DNA of 35,658 nt from Candidatus Poribacteria bacterium (GCA_022820835.1 JAJEET010000103.1:1-35658); one strand, 5' to 3'. Positions 1-8,054 are shown, counted from the stretch's first letter. The notes: generated by a model from the sequence alone, not told the origin. A program made the numbers and translations.

Positions 1-355
1 CCCTCACGTAACACTAAAAGTCGGAAGGCATAGAGAACCAGTCTAAACCTTCCATTTTTGACCTAAGGCGTTCAAAACCCAAGCTTCGGTTTTTTGCTGC
101 CTATCAGTCCGTTGAAAGGGCGTTTAACGCGCCCATTCAACACTCTCTTTAATTGTACCGCATTAACGCGCGTTTGTCAAATCAAAATCGCGATGTTAAC
201 GCGAAACAACTTAAATCGGAGTACACTCAGATGAATATATGGAATGAAATAAATGACCTACACACAACGCAATATTGAACAGAAAGAACGAAACTTCCAA
301 TCTTGCAGTCCGACAAACAATTAACGGATTTTGCGTGAACCCTACGCTATAATAT
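1..355. other. Non-coding stretch with hairpin and repeated octamer
   Basis: I find no credible gene here. The stretch holds an imperfect hairpin (111-141) and three direct copies of TTAACGCG (124-131, 163-170, 196-203). A short reverse-strand open frame at 211-426 overlaps the end of the dehydrogenase gene and has no family resemblance. No known structured RNA could be recognised by eye. Confidence 0.5.
111..141. repeat. Imperfect hairpin, possible terminator or mobile-element end
   Basis: GTTGAA (111-116) pairs with TTCAAC (136-141), then an A/A mismatch, then GGGCG (118-122) pairs with CGCCC (130-134), closing a 7-nt loop. The downstream stretch is only moderately T-rich (CTCTCTTTAATT). 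It could be a terminator of a gene left of the window. An internal-mismatch hairpin is also typical of IS200/IS605 ends, but no transposase is visible. Confidence 0.4.
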
Positions 356-1249
356 TTATTCCGTCCGCCTAACTTCGATACCAGCAATATTTTCCAAGAT
401 TTTGATAATCGTCCAATTATCCTCATCTGGGTTTACTGCCTTCCCGGCTTGAAACAGTTCAAAAGCGGCACTCGCTGCAAAAAGCGGCACACCACAATCA
501 TTTGCCATACGCTTCGCCAAACTCAGGTCTTTATACATCGTACCGATATTGCTCTGTCCCTTGAAGTTGCGCGATAAAATGTTTTCCGTCGTATCTCTGA
601 AAAGGAAATTCCCAACAACACTTGTACTGACAACATCGCGAAGCGTCTCCGGTGCCACACCCGCCTTCACCGCTAGTGTCAACGCCTCAAAAATACCCGC
701 ATAAGTTGTCCCTATTAGCACCGCAAGTGCAGACTTAACCGTCTGCCCCATACCGATCTCCTCACCCACGTGATAGATGTCCCTGCCGACGGCTTCAAGG
801 ACCGGCTTCGACGCAGCAAATGTCTCGTTCTCTGCTGCTACCATCATTGTGAGTGTACCAGCAGCCGCTCCGGGTGCACCACCGCTCACTGGCGCATCAA
901 CGATCCTAACACCTTTTGCCGTCACGATTTCAGAAACTTCCATCACCTGGGAACGTCCGATCGTCGCCGTACAGATCACCGTAGAACCCGGTTTCAGCCC
1001 CGCCAATAATCCATCTTTCCCCAAAAGTGCCGCCTTGACCTGATCAACATTCAGCACCATAATAAAAACGGTATCCGCGGCGGCACCGACATCTCGCGGA
1101 GACGCAGCAGCGTCTGCCCCCTCTTGCACCAACGCCGCCATCGCTTCAGGACGAACATCATACACCGTCAGTTCGTGTCCGGATTTCAAGATGTTCCTTG
1201 ACATCCCGGCACCCATATTTCCAACCCCAATAAGTCCAACTCTCGCCAT
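356..1249 (-). CDS. NAD(P)-dependent beta-hydroxyacid dehydrogenase (3-hydroxyisobutyrate dehydrogenase family)
   Basis: This 297-residue protein is of normal length for the beta-hydroxyacid dehydrogenase family, which oxidises or reduces 3-hydroxy acids such as 3-hydroxyisobutyrate or tartronate semialdehyde with NAD(P). The N-terminal Rossmann motif GLIGVGNMG carries the GxGxxG glycines 8, 10 and 13. The substrate loop DAPVSGG lies at about 118-124. The catalytic lysine appears to be K172, but the usual asparagine four residues later is alanine (KSALA instead of K..NN), so activity or substrate may differ. The ATG at 1249 has a GAGGT ribosome site just upstream. The gene is divergent from a Gfo/Idh/MocA oxidoreductase, which fits a sugar-acid or polyol pathway. 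The substrate cannot be named. Confidence 0.88.
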   Translation of the reverse strand: MARVGLIGVGNMGAGMSRNILKSGHELTVYDVRPEAMAALVQEGADAAASPRDVGAAADTVFIMVLNVDQVKAALLGKDGLLAGLKPGSTVICTATIGRSQVMEVSEIVTAKGVRIVDAPVSGGAPGAAAGTLTMMVAAENETFAASKPVLEAVGRDIYHVGEEIGMGQTVKSALAVLIGTTYAGIFEALTLAVKAGVAPETLRDVVSTSVVGNFLFRDTTENILSRNFKGQSNIGTMYKDLSLAKRMANDCGVPLFAASAAFELFQAGKAVNPDEDNWTIIKILENIAGIEVRRTE

Positions 1250-1439
1250 ATATTACCTCAAAAAGTATTACTGAAAAATTGATGTCCACCACGCCTCTAC
1301 GAATATATCCAAGGTGTGCCCTTCTCTGCTGCTTGGCCGCAGAAACAAACAGCACTCACAGAAAACCAATAGAGTCTACCACATATCCCAAGAAACGTCA
1401 ACCCATTTTTCAAACACAACCCAACAGTGCCATTTAGTA

Positions 1440-1505
1440 ACTGCTGGCAATTGGCTAACGACTAACGATTGACTGCTGATGGCTAATGGCTGATGGCTGT
1501 CTGCT
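1440..1505. repeat. Degenerate short tandem repeat
   Basis: Units resembling GGCTAAYG and GGCTGATG recur several times (GGCTAACGACTAACG, then GCTGATGGCTAATGGCTGATGGC). It looks like intergenic filler or a decayed palindromic element rather than a coding sequence. Confidence 0.45.
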
Positions 1506-1535
1506 AATTATTTTTACACAATTTTTTCTCCACTA

Positions 1536-1544
1536 TGCTATAAT
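1536..1544 (+). promoter_or_regulatory. Extended -10 promoter for Gfo/Idh/MocA gene
   Basis: TGCTATAAT is a full extended -10 element (TGnTATAAT). The best -35 candidate (TTTACA, 1513-1518) lies 20 nt upstream, so the extended -10 probably does most of the work. The same TGCTATAAT occurs before the cytochrome c gene at 19775-19783. An AAAAAGGAG ribosome site precedes the ATG at 1580. Confidence 0.6.
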
Positions 1545-1579
1545 AACACATTCATACACGAAAAAGGAGCCGAAAATAA

Positions 1580-2608
1580 ATGGCAGATACTATTAAAGGT
1601 GCCGTCCTCGGATATGGCGCAGCATTTAATATGGGCAGAGCCCACGCAAATATGATGCAGAACACCGACGGCATTGAATGCGTCGCTGTTTGCGACATAG
1701 ACCCTGAACGAACCGATGCCGCAAAAAAAGATTTCCCCGGCATCCGCACTTATAATTCAGTTGAAGAACTCAATGCAGACGACGGTGTCGATCTCGTTGC
1801 AAATGTTCTACCGCATAGTTTGCACTGCGGCCCGACAGTGGCAAGCCTCAAGGCTGGCAAGCACGTCGTCGTTGAAAAACCGATGTGCGTCACAATCGCA
1901 GAAGCAACAGAAATGATCACAACTGCTAAAGAGAACGACGTTATGCTGTCCGTTCATCACAACCGACGCTGGGATGCCGATTTCTGGACCCTCCGAGAAC
2001 TCGTCCAATCCGGCATCATCGGTAAAGTCTTTAGCGTTGAAATGTGGGGAGGCGGCTACGGAAGACCCAATCCGAACTGGTGGAGAAGCGTCAAAGCCAT
2101 CTCCGGTGGACAATTCTACGACTGGGGCGCACACTACCTCGATTGGCTACTCAATGTTCTTGAAGCACCCATGATTAACGTCACCGGCTTCTACCAACCG
2201 AACCTCGTTTGGGACGACATTACCAACGAAGATCACGTCCAAGCGATTATTCGTTTCGCGGGTGGAGAATTCGTCGCCGATGGTGCATCCGCAAACATCC
2301 AGATGTCCAACATTGCCAAAATCGGCGGAGATCGGTGGAAACTGCTCGGCTCACACGGTGCAATTACTTCCCAAGGCGGCGGGTTTAAAGTACTCTCCGA
2401 AGTCGAAGGACACCCCAAAGAGCAGGAAGTCGGCCATCACGGTAGACCCGGACCGAGTTACTACCAAAATATCGTCGCCCATTTAAACGACGGCACGCCA
2501 TTACTCGTGACACCAGAGTCTGCTCGCCGCGTCATTGCCATTATGGATTTAGCGGAAAAATCTGCTAAAACACATCAGGCAGAAACGGTGCCTTACGAGT
2601 TTGAGTAG
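1580..2608 (+). CDS. Gfo/Idh/MocA family oxidoreductase
   Basis: This 342-residue protein is a typical NAD(P)-dependent sugar, inositol or sugar-acid dehydrogenase of the glucose-fructose oxidoreductase/inositol dehydrogenase/MocA family. The N-terminal Rossmann fold starts with AVLGYGAAFNMGRAH, a slightly unusual glycine loop. The signature EKP lies at about 99-101 (VVVEKPM). A beta-sheet substrate domain follows, including GGQFYDWGAHYLDWLL, whose D and H match the catalytic region of the family. The ATG has a strong ribosome site and an extended -10 promoter upstream. The zinc dehydrogenase begins 127 nt downstream, after a palindromic element. The substrate is unknown; it is one of four paralogous families members in this window. 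Confidence 0.93.
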   Translation: MADTIKGAVLGYGAAFNMGRAHANMMQNTDGIECVAVCDIDPERTDAAKKDFPGIRTYNSVEELNADDGVDLVANVLPHSLHCGPTVASLKAGKHVVVEKPMCVTIAEATEMITTAKENDVMLSVHHNRRWDADFWTLRELVQSGIIGKVFSVEMWGGGYGRPNPNWWRSVKAISGGQFYDWGAHYLDWLLNVLEAPMINVTGFYQPNLVWDDITNEDHVQAIIRFAGGEFVADGASANIQMSNIAKIGGDRWKLLGSHGAITSQGGGFKVLSEVEGHPKEQEVGHHGRPGPSYYQNIVAHLNDGTPLLVTPESARRVIAIMDLAEKSAKTHQAETVPYEFE

Positions 2609-2619
2609 CCCCAAGGAAT

Positions 2620-2718
2620 AGTTATCAGTTATCGGTTACCAGTTAACTTTTTGTGGCAGTCCAGTTCACTGCAGCTGCCACACAAACCCTCTTAACTGAC
2701 GACTGACAACTGATAACT
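2620..2718. repeat. 99-nt composite palindromic element
   Basis: Two 27-nt arms (2620-2646 and 2692-2718) are imperfect reverse complements built from repeats of the ACTGATAACTGA type. They enclose an inner 8-bp hairpin, TGTGGCAG (2652-2659) with CTGCCACA (2675-2682). The element fills nearly the whole gap before the zinc dehydrogenase gene. It resembles a small non-autonomous (MITE/REP-like) repeat and would fold into a long stem in RNA or single-stranded DNA. Confidence 0.7.
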
Positions 2719-2735
2719 GACGAGAAATAAAAAAC

Positions 2736-3752
2736 ATGAAAACTATCGTTTTCGAGAAAATACAGCAACTACGCATCCAAGAAAAACCTATCCCAGAGCT
2801 CGCCGATGGCGACGTACTTATCCAAACGGATCTCTGCGGTATCTGTGCCTCTGACCTCGCAGCACTACGCGGGGATGTATCAGATTACGCACCACCGGTC
2901 GTGATGGGACACGAACTCGCAGGCATCATCGTAGACAGCCGACACCGCGATGTTAAAGTCGGCGAACGCGTGACAGTCAATCCTATGCTCTCGTGTGGCG
3001 TATGCACCGAATGCCAGAACGACCTCGACAAATACTGCAGTAACATTGAAGGTATCGGGCACGATATTGATGGCGGCTACGCCGAATACATGCGGATGCC
3101 AAAGCACGGTGTCGATACCGGCAAACTTATCCGGGTACCAGACAACATCCCACCTGAAGAATTGCTGTTTCTCGAACCGTTAGGCTGCTGCCTGAATGCG
3201 ATGCAAGAAACGCTTTTTAAGGATTCCGTCGCGATCCTCGGTGCCGGTCCCATCGGATTGATGCTCACACAATTGACAAAACGCGCAGGTTTAGCCACCT
3301 ACGTAGTCGAACCCCACGCACACCGTAGAAGTGTCGCAGAAACACTCGGTGCCGATTACACCTTTGACACATCGCCTGAGTCCGTAGCACACCTCCAAGA
3401 ATTGACCAACGGCGGCGTTGATACCGTCATCTCCGCCACAACAAACAACGCCTCCGCAATCAAATTTGCTTTTAAGATTGTCCGCAGAGGCGGATGCCTC
3501 AACTTCTTTGGACTCGCACCAGAAGGCGAAGAACTCCGCATCAACCTTGAGGAATTCCACTACGCAGGACACAAACTGATGGCTTCATGGGCATTCTCAC
3601 GCGCCAGTCTCGAAGAATCCAAGCAACTCCTCATCCAGAAAGCACTCAACTTTGAACCCTTACTGACCGATCGGTTCCCGATTACAGACGGTTTAGCAGC
3701 GTTCGATAACGCCTCTGCTCAACGTGGTGTCAAAACAGCCGTCCATCCGTGA
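2736..3752 (+). CDS. Zinc-dependent alcohol/polyol dehydrogenase (MDR family)
   Basis: This 338-residue medium-chain dehydrogenase belongs to the sorbitol dehydrogenase / threonine dehydrogenase branch, which oxidises secondary alcohols with NAD(P). The catalytic zinc site is visible as C37 (GIC.SD) and H59-E60 (MGHE), with a further acidic residue in FLEPLGC. The structural zinc cysteines are C87, C90, C93 and C101. The nucleotide-binding motif GAGPIGLML follows at about 168-176. The ribosome site is weak, and the start lies only 17 nt after a palindromic element, so translation may be affected by that stem. It lies on the same strand as the preceding Gfo/Idh/MocA gene, which suggests joint polyol or sugar oxidation. 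The exact substrate is not evident. Confidence 0.92.
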   Translation: MKTIVFEKIQQLRIQEKPIPELADGDVLIQTDLCGICASDLAALRGDVSDYAPPVVMGHELAGIIVDSRHRDVKVGERVTVNPMLSCGVCTECQNDLDKYCSNIEGIGHDIDGGYAEYMRMPKHGVDTGKLIRVPDNIPPEELLFLEPLGCCLNAMQETLFKDSVAILGAGPIGLMLTQLTKRAGLATYVVEPHAHRRSVAETLGADYTFDTSPESVAHLQELTNGGVDTVISATTNNASAIKFAFKIVRRGGCLNFFGLAPEGEELRINLEEFHYAGHKLMASWAFSRASLEESKQLLIQKALNFEPLLTDRFPITDGLAAFDNASAQRGVKTAVHP

Positions 3753-3833
3753 TTTGCGGCATCCCGCCCCTAAGCGACCTGCATTCAGACGACAATTGAC
3801 AAAATATTTACACACGCCTATTGCATTTTTATC

Positions 3834-3862
3834 TTGACTTTCCTCTATGTTTGTGGTATCTT
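3834..3862 (+). promoter_or_regulatory. Sigma-70-type promoter for endonuclease IV gene
   Basis: TTGACT (3834-3839) and TATCTT (3857-3862) are separated by 17 nt. It is the only good promoter seen before the endonuclease IV - obg - proB run, so it may drive that whole operon. Confidence 0.55.
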
Positions 3863-3906
3863 TAATGTGATTCTGGAACACCACACAAGGAGATACCAAC
3901 TGAAAT

Positions 3907-4746
3907 ATGATCCTCGGCGCACACGTCTCCACTGCAGGTGGACTACATAACGCCATCAAAAATGGCACCGACCTCGAGTGCGACACGATACAAATTTTCT
4001 TGCGAAATCCACATCAATGGCAAGGAAAACCTCCCACCTCAGAGATCGTCAAAAAATTCATCACAGCGCGGTCAGAAGTCGGACTTGGTGAGGTCATTGT
4101 TCACGACATCCACTTAAGCAACCTCGCTTCCCCGAAAATAGATGTATTGAAAAAATCACGGCAAGCGTTCCGTGAGCAGATGGAATTCGCGCAGCAACTC
4201 GGGCTCCGCTACATCGTAACGCATCTCGGCGCACACCTCGGCGAAGGCGAAACATTCGGTTTACAACAGTTAGCCGACAGTTTTGATTTCCTGTTTGAAA
4301 ACGCTGACGCACCGGACATTATACCACTCCTCGAAACCACCGCCGGACAAGGCACAAATCTTGGCTACTGTTTCGAACACATACGGGACGTGATCGGCAT
4401 GTCAAAATACGCAGAGCGGTTCGGGGTCTGCTTAGACACCTGCCATGTCTTTGCCGCAGGCTACGATATGCGAACCGAATCGGATTGTGAAGCAACTTTC
4501 GAGCAATTCGATAACATCATCGGTCTAAACCGATTAAAGGCTTTCCATCTCAACGACGCAAAATCGGAATATCAAAGCCGGGTGGATCGGCACGAACACA
4601 TCGGAGAGGGAAATATCGGTATAACCGCATTCACATATATTCTCAACGACCCTCGATTCGCCGAAACACCACTCATCATTGAAACACCAGAAATGAAAAC
4701 AATGCATGAGGTAAATCTGTCTACGCTACGCGGGTTAAAAACGTAG
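3907..4746 (+). CDS. nfo: Endonuclease IV (AP endonuclease)
   Basis: This 279-residue TIM-barrel enzyme cuts DNA 5' of abasic sites in base-excision repair and uses three metal ions. The family motifs are present in order: GAHVSTAGGL at the start, the HDIHLSNLAS histidine region, THLGAHLGEG, LLETTAGQG with the metal-binding glutamate, CLDTCHVFAAGYD, the hallmark HLNDAKSEYQSRVDRHEHIGEG, and the terminal IIETPEM. The ATG is forced because a TGA lies two codons upstream in frame. The AAGGAG ribosome site is 14 nt away, longer than usual. The gene leads a rightward run with the zinc-ribbon genes, a metallochaperone, obg and proB, with gaps of 12-51 nt. Confidence 0.95.
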   Translation: MILGAHVSTAGGLHNAIKNGTDLECDTIQIFLRNPHQWQGKPPTSEIVKKFITARSEVGLGEVIVHDIHLSNLASPKIDVLKKSRQAFREQMEFAQQLGLRYIVTHLGAHLGEGETFGLQQLADSFDFLFENADAPDIIPLLETTAGQGTNLGYCFEHIRDVIGMSKYAERFGVCLDTCHVFAAGYDMRTESDCEATFEQFDNIIGLNRLKAFHLNDAKSEYQSRVDRHEHIGEGNIGITAFTYILNDPRFAETPLIIETPEMKTMHEVNLSTLRGLKT

Positions 4747-4797
4747 TTTGCCGAATTCCCGTATTGAAGGAAAACGGCGTTAAAAAGGTATCTAAAG

Positions 4798-4977
4798 GTG
4801 TCTATCGGTTTTTGGGAAGTCGCATTCCTCATCATGCTCCTTTTAGGAATCGTTATTGTGTCGCGTCTCGTCGAACGTTTTCGGACGAAACGCATTTGTC
4901 CAAAGTGCGGTCTGGCGATTCATACGCACACATCAACTTGTCCATCGTGCAGATACACTTTCCAAAGCAAAAAATAA
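4798..4977 (+). CDS. Membrane-anchored zinc-ribbon microprotein 1
   Basis: This 59-residue gene starts at GTG, with AAGG about 9 nt upstream. The N-terminal half is one hydrophobic membrane segment (about residues 9-23, VAFLIMLLLGIVIV). The C-terminal half holds a zinc ribbon with C34-x2-C37-x10-C48-x2-C51. The next gene has the same layout and identical cysteine spacing, so the two look like a tandem duplication. That makes the coding call strong despite the short length. A different frame over the same bases is open too, but lacks any domain. Function is unknown; family knowledge suggests a small membrane protein exposing a zinc-binding knuckle to the cytoplasm. Confidence 0.78.
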   Translation: MSIGFWEVAFLIMLLLGIVIVSRLVERFRTKRICPKCGLAIHTHTSTCPSCRYTFQSKK

Positions 4978-4989
4978 AGGAGGCTAAAG

Positions 4990-5184
4990 ATGGGTTTCTT
5001 TGAGCTTTTTAGTTCGTTTGGAATTTTTGGAATTGTTTTTCTGATTATCTTTTTCCTCTCGATCGCGCTAACTATATATCGCTGGATCGGGGGCCACACG
5101 GGAAGACGGATATGCCCGACTTGCGGTTTAGAACTGCACGCCTACAAACGAAACTGTCCTTCATGCGGACGCAATTTCAGATAA
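4990..5184 (+). CDS. Membrane-anchored zinc-ribbon microprotein 2
   Basis: This 64-residue protein has a membrane segment at about residues 10-31, then a zinc ribbon with C42-x2-C45-x10-C56-x2-C59. Its ATG follows AAAGGAGG closely, and it begins 12 nt after the stop of its shorter paralogue. The position upstream of a metallochaperone-like gene hints at metal sensing or handling at the membrane, but this is only inference from context. No enzymatic motif is present. Confidence 0.85.
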   Translation: MGFFELFSSFGIFGIVFLIIFFLSIALTIYRWIGGHTGRRICPTCGLELHAYKRNCPSCGRNFR

Positions 5185-5209
5185 CTCTTTCTAACAAAGG
5201 AATAACATT

Positions 5210-5416
5210 ATGGCAAAAACAAAATTAAAAATCAGCGGTATGTCCTGTCAACATTGCGTCAAGACCGTGAAAGATGCGTTGACAGCACTTGAAGGCGTTC
5301 AGCACGCAAAAGTCAACCTCCGCAAAGGCGAGGCAGTCGTCCGTTTCAATGAACTGTCTATCACGCCCACCCATCTTAGGGAGGCAATAACGAAAGCGGG
5401 ATTTGAGGCATCGTAA
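5210..5416 (+). CDS. Heavy-metal-associated domain protein, CopZ-like copper chaperone
   Basis: This 68-residue protein consists of one HMA domain. The metal-binding motif GMSCQHC provides C13 and C16, and the ferredoxin-like beta-alpha-beta-beta-alpha-beta pattern follows (VKTVKDALTALEGVQHAKVNL, then AVVRF and the LREAITKAGFEAS helix). Such proteins bind Cu(I) and pass it to P-type ATPases or regulators. No copper ATPase or regulator is encoded in this window. An AAAGGAA ribosome site precedes the ATG. It sits between the zinc-ribbon pair and obg with short gaps, so co-transcription is likely. Confidence 0.92.
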   Translation: MAKTKLKISGMSCQHCVKTVKDALTALEGVQHAKVNLRKGEAVVRFNELSITPTHLREAITKAGFEAS

Positions 5417-5447
5417 CCCTCTGCACAATGCAAGCAAAGTATAAAAC

Positions 5448-6737
5448 ATGGACACAGCAAGGATCCAAGTCAAAGCAGGCAACGGCGGCAACGGATGTAT
5501 CAGTTTCCGTCGCGAGAAATTCGTCCCTCGTGGCGGTCCCGATGGCGGTGATGGTGGCAACGGCGGCAATGTCGTCTTCACAGCGATTCTTGGAATGAGC
5601 ACGCTAATTGACCTACATCATAACCCACGCCAAGTCGCCGAAAACGGTGGACACGGTGCCGGCAAAAAACGAGACGGTGCTGATGGCGCAGACTGCGTTG
5701 TTAAAGTTCCCGCTGGCACCATCGTTAGAGACTATGATACTACCGAGATACTCGCGGATCTAACGGACCCCGATGAAAGCGTCGTCGTTGCACGCGGCGG
5801 CATCGGTGGCAAAGGGAATGCACGCTTTAAAAGCAGCACCTTCCAAGCACCGCGCGTCGCAGAGAAAGGCGAACCCGGTGAAGAACGCGAGATTAGCCTC
5901 GAAGTCAAGCTCATCGCTGATGTCGGGCTCGTCGGCTATCCAAATGCTGGTAAATCAACACTTCTGGCACGTACGTCTGCTGCAACACCGAAAATCGCTG
6001 CGTACCCGTTCACTACACTCCATCCGAACCTCGGTGTCGTCCGAATCAACCGTGAACAGAACTTTATCCTCGCGGACATCCCTGGACTCATAGAGGGGGC
6101 ACATCAAGGTGCAGGTTTAGGACACCAATTCTTGCGGCATATCGAACGCACCAAAATGCTCATCCATGTCATCGACCTAAGTGCTACGGATGGACGAGAC
6201 CCGATTAAAGATTACGAACGATTGAACATCGAACTGGGTCATTATAACGACCTGCTAACGAAACTGCCACAAATCATCGCGCTCAATAAAACAGATATGC
6301 CCGAAGCGAAGGCAAACCTGACGCGCGTGCAGGAATACTTCGGTAAACGGAAAATTTTTCCGATCTCCGCGATTACCGGCGACGGTGTAAACCCACTCGT
6401 GCAGCAAGCCTATCGCTCCTTGCAATACTTGGAAGCACGCGCACGAAAGGAAGCAGAAACAGCGATTATCTTGGAACAAGAACTGCCGCCAGAACCATCA
6501 GCACGATTTGAACTTATTGAAACCGAAGGCGCATTCGTTATTACCGGTGCAGAAGCGCGACGCGCCGTTCTCATGACCGATATGGAAAACGAACAAGCAC
6601 TGATTCTGCTGTACCGGAAACTGAAAAATATGGGAGTGATAAACGCGCTCGCACGCGCAGGCGCGGAAGAAGGAGACACAGTCCAAATTGATGAATTCGA
6701 GTTCACCTATAGTCCAAAATCGATGCAATCCAGTTGA
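5448..6737 (+). CDS. obgE: GTPase Obg/CgtA
   Basis: This 429-residue protein is an essential GTPase linked to late 50S ribosome assembly and stress control. The glycine-rich Obg fold spans about residues 1-157 (GNGGNGCISFRREKFVPRGG near the start). The G domain shows G1 GYPNAGKST at 163-171, switch/G3 DIPGLIEGAHQGAGLG from 210, G4 NKTD and G5 SAITGDG. A C-terminal OCT domain (about 345-429) is present, so this is the longer form of the family. Its 3' end overlaps proB by 47 nt, which implies translational coupling. No odd residues were noticed. Confidence 0.97.
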   Translation: MDTARIQVKAGNGGNGCISFRREKFVPRGGPDGGDGGNGGNVVFTAILGMSTLIDLHHNPRQVAENGGHGAGKKRDGADGADCVVKVPAGTIVRDYDTTEILADLTDPDESVVVARGGIGGKGNARFKSSTFQAPRVAEKGEPGEEREISLEVKLIADVGLVGYPNAGKSTLLARTSAATPKIAAYPFTTLHPNLGVVRINREQNFILADIPGLIEGAHQGAGLGHQFLRHIERTKMLIHVIDLSATDGRDPIKDYERLNIELGHYNDLLTKLPQIIALNKTDMPEAKANLTRVQEYFGKRKIFPISAITGDGVNPLVQQAYRSLQYLEARARKEAETAIILEQELPPEPSARFELIETEGAFVITGAEARRAVLMTDMENEQALILLYRKLKNMGVINALARAGAEEGDTVQIDEFEFTYSPKSMQSS

Positions 6738-7854
6738 ACAGCGCACCCGTTTAACGGACGTACGACGCATCGTTGTAAAGGTCGGCAGCAGCACTATCAC
6801 AACGGACGGGATACTCAACGAAGCCGCTCTTGATGGGCTTGTCCACGATTTAGCACTCGTCAAACAGAACGGTGTCGAGGTCATCCTTGTCACATCAGGT
6901 GCCATCGCCGCCGGGTGGCCACAACTCGGTCTGAAGCAGCGTCCAAATACCCTACCACATCTACAAGCTGCCGCCGCCACCGGTCAGATTCTACTCATGA
7001 CAGCTTATCAAGAACGGTTTGCAAATTATGGGCAAAACGTCGCACTCATGCTCCTCACTCGCGACGATTTCTCGAACCGCAAACGCTACACTCGCATGAA
7101 CGACACCCTCCGCGCACTGCTCAATCTCGGTGTAATTCCAATCATCAATGAAAACGACACCGTCGCTGTCGAGGAAATCAAGGTCGGTGATAACGATACG
7201 CTCTCCGCCTACGTAACGAATCTCGCACAAGCAGAACTCCTCGTTATCCTCTCCGATCAAGCAGGATTCTACACAGCCGACCCGAGATACACTGCCAATC
7301 CAGAACTCATCCACACCGTCAACACCATCTCAGCGGAAATATGGCAAGCCGCTGGCGAGGCTGGTACAACCAGCGGCACCGGCGGAATGGTAACGAAACT
7401 CAAAGCCGCTGACATCGTCACCGGATCCGGTGAAATGATGGTCTTAGCAGACGGGCAGCAACCGCTCATCGTCACAAGACTCCTCAAGGGTGAGTTACTC
7501 GGTACCCTCTTCCTACCGCAAGAGCGGATTTCTGGACGAAAACGCTGGATCGCCTATTCCCGTCCACCAAAAGGGAGACTCATCTTAGACGATGGCGCAC
7601 GAAAGGCACTCGTACAAGGCGGCAAAAGCCTACTACCCGCCGGCATCCGACGCGTCGAAGGCAATTTCGACTACAGCGATACCGTCTCCTGTCTCACAGA
7701 AAACGGCGTAGAGTTCGCACGCGGCCTCGTAAACTACAACGCTATAGAAACCGCCAAACTCGCCGGAAAACAGACAACAGATATCGAAAAAATACTCGGC
7801 TACCGCGATTACGACGAAATTATACATCGCGATAATCTCGTCCTACTTGACTGA
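6691..7854 (+). CDS. proB: Glutamate 5-kinase with PUA domain
   Basis: This 387-residue enzyme phosphorylates glutamate at the gamma-carboxyl, the first committed step of proline synthesis. The amino-acid kinase domain begins with VVKVGSSTITT and contains VTSGAIAAG, the INENDTVAVEEIKVGDNDTLSA active-site block and LSDQAGFYTADPR. A C-terminal PUA domain covers about residues 285-370, as in many bacterial ProB proteins. I chose ATG 6691; a TTG lies one codon upstream, and an AGGAGA lies 14 nt upstream inside obg. The start overlaps obg by 47 nt. It ends 14 nt before a convergent small gene, and proA is separated from it by about 1.1 kb. Confidence 0.96.
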   Translation: MNSSSPIVQNRCNPVEQRTRLTDVRRIVVKVGSSTITTDGILNEAALDGLVHDLALVKQNGVEVILVTSGAIAAGWPQLGLKQRPNTLPHLQAAAATGQILLMTAYQERFANYGQNVALMLLTRDDFSNRKRYTRMNDTLRALLNLGVIPIINENDTVAVEEIKVGDNDTLSAYVTNLAQAELLVILSDQAGFYTADPRYTANPELIHTVNTISAEIWQAAGEAGTTSGTGGMVTKLKAADIVTGSGEMMVLADGQQPLIVTRLLKGELLGTLFLPQERISGRKRWIAYSRPPKGRLILDDGARKALVQGGKSLLPAGIRRVEGNFDYSDTVSCLTENGVEFARGLVNYNAIETAKLAGKQTTDIEKILGYRDYDEIIHRDNLVLLD

Positions 7855-7868
7855 TCTGTTTCCACGAC

Positions 7869-8054
7869 TCATCTGGAATTAGTCGTTTGTTGCGTTTTAT
7901 CAACGAGAAGCGATTCTATGTTAGCAAGCCTTGCGTTTATTTCATCAAGCGTTGGGTTTGAATCTTCTATTTCTTCCTCCAAAGTTTTTCTAATATCTCT
8001 CAGTTCATCAAGAATCATCTGTTCTATACTCGTTAGTGTTTTGATGTCTACCAT
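7869..8054 (-). CDS. Small acidic coiled-coil protein
   Basis: This 61-residue protein is almost wholly helical, with a heptad-like hydrophobic pattern (IEQMILDELRDIRKTLEEEI, then LDEINARLANIESLL). No family is recognised. ATG 8054 is chosen over an upstream ATG because GGAGG stands 5 nt before it, and a good promoter (8093-8122) lies further upstream. It faces proB and is divergent from the MNT-HEPN gene. It could be a partner or regulator of that protein, but nothing in the sequence proves this. The rightward frame covering the same bases is an antisense extension of the MNT-HEPN frame. Confidence 0.7.
   Translation of the reverse strand: MVDIKTLTSIEQMILDELRDIRKTLEEEIEDSNPTLDEINARLANIESLLVDKTQQTTNSR

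Larger units (their letters stand above)
1250..1579. other. Divergent intergenic region
   Basis: This 330-nt spacer separates two divergent oxidoreductase genes. It contains a degenerate GGCTGAT/GGCTAAT tandem repeat (about 1440-1505) and the promoter of the rightward gene (1536-1544). I see no small gene or RNA in it. Confidence 0.5.

Noticed and set aside
340..357. TATAAT at 345-350 as a promoter
   Set aside because: No -35 partner and it would read antisense into the dehydrogenase gene.
1440..1505. Possible CRISPR-like array
   Set aside because: Units are under 10 nt, degenerate and without spacers; no cas gene is present. No CRISPR array was seen anywhere in the window.
4764..5003. 79-codon rightward frame over the first zinc-ribbon gene
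   Set aside because: The GTG frame at 4798 has a membrane helix and a zinc ribbon matching its neighbour; this frame has neither.
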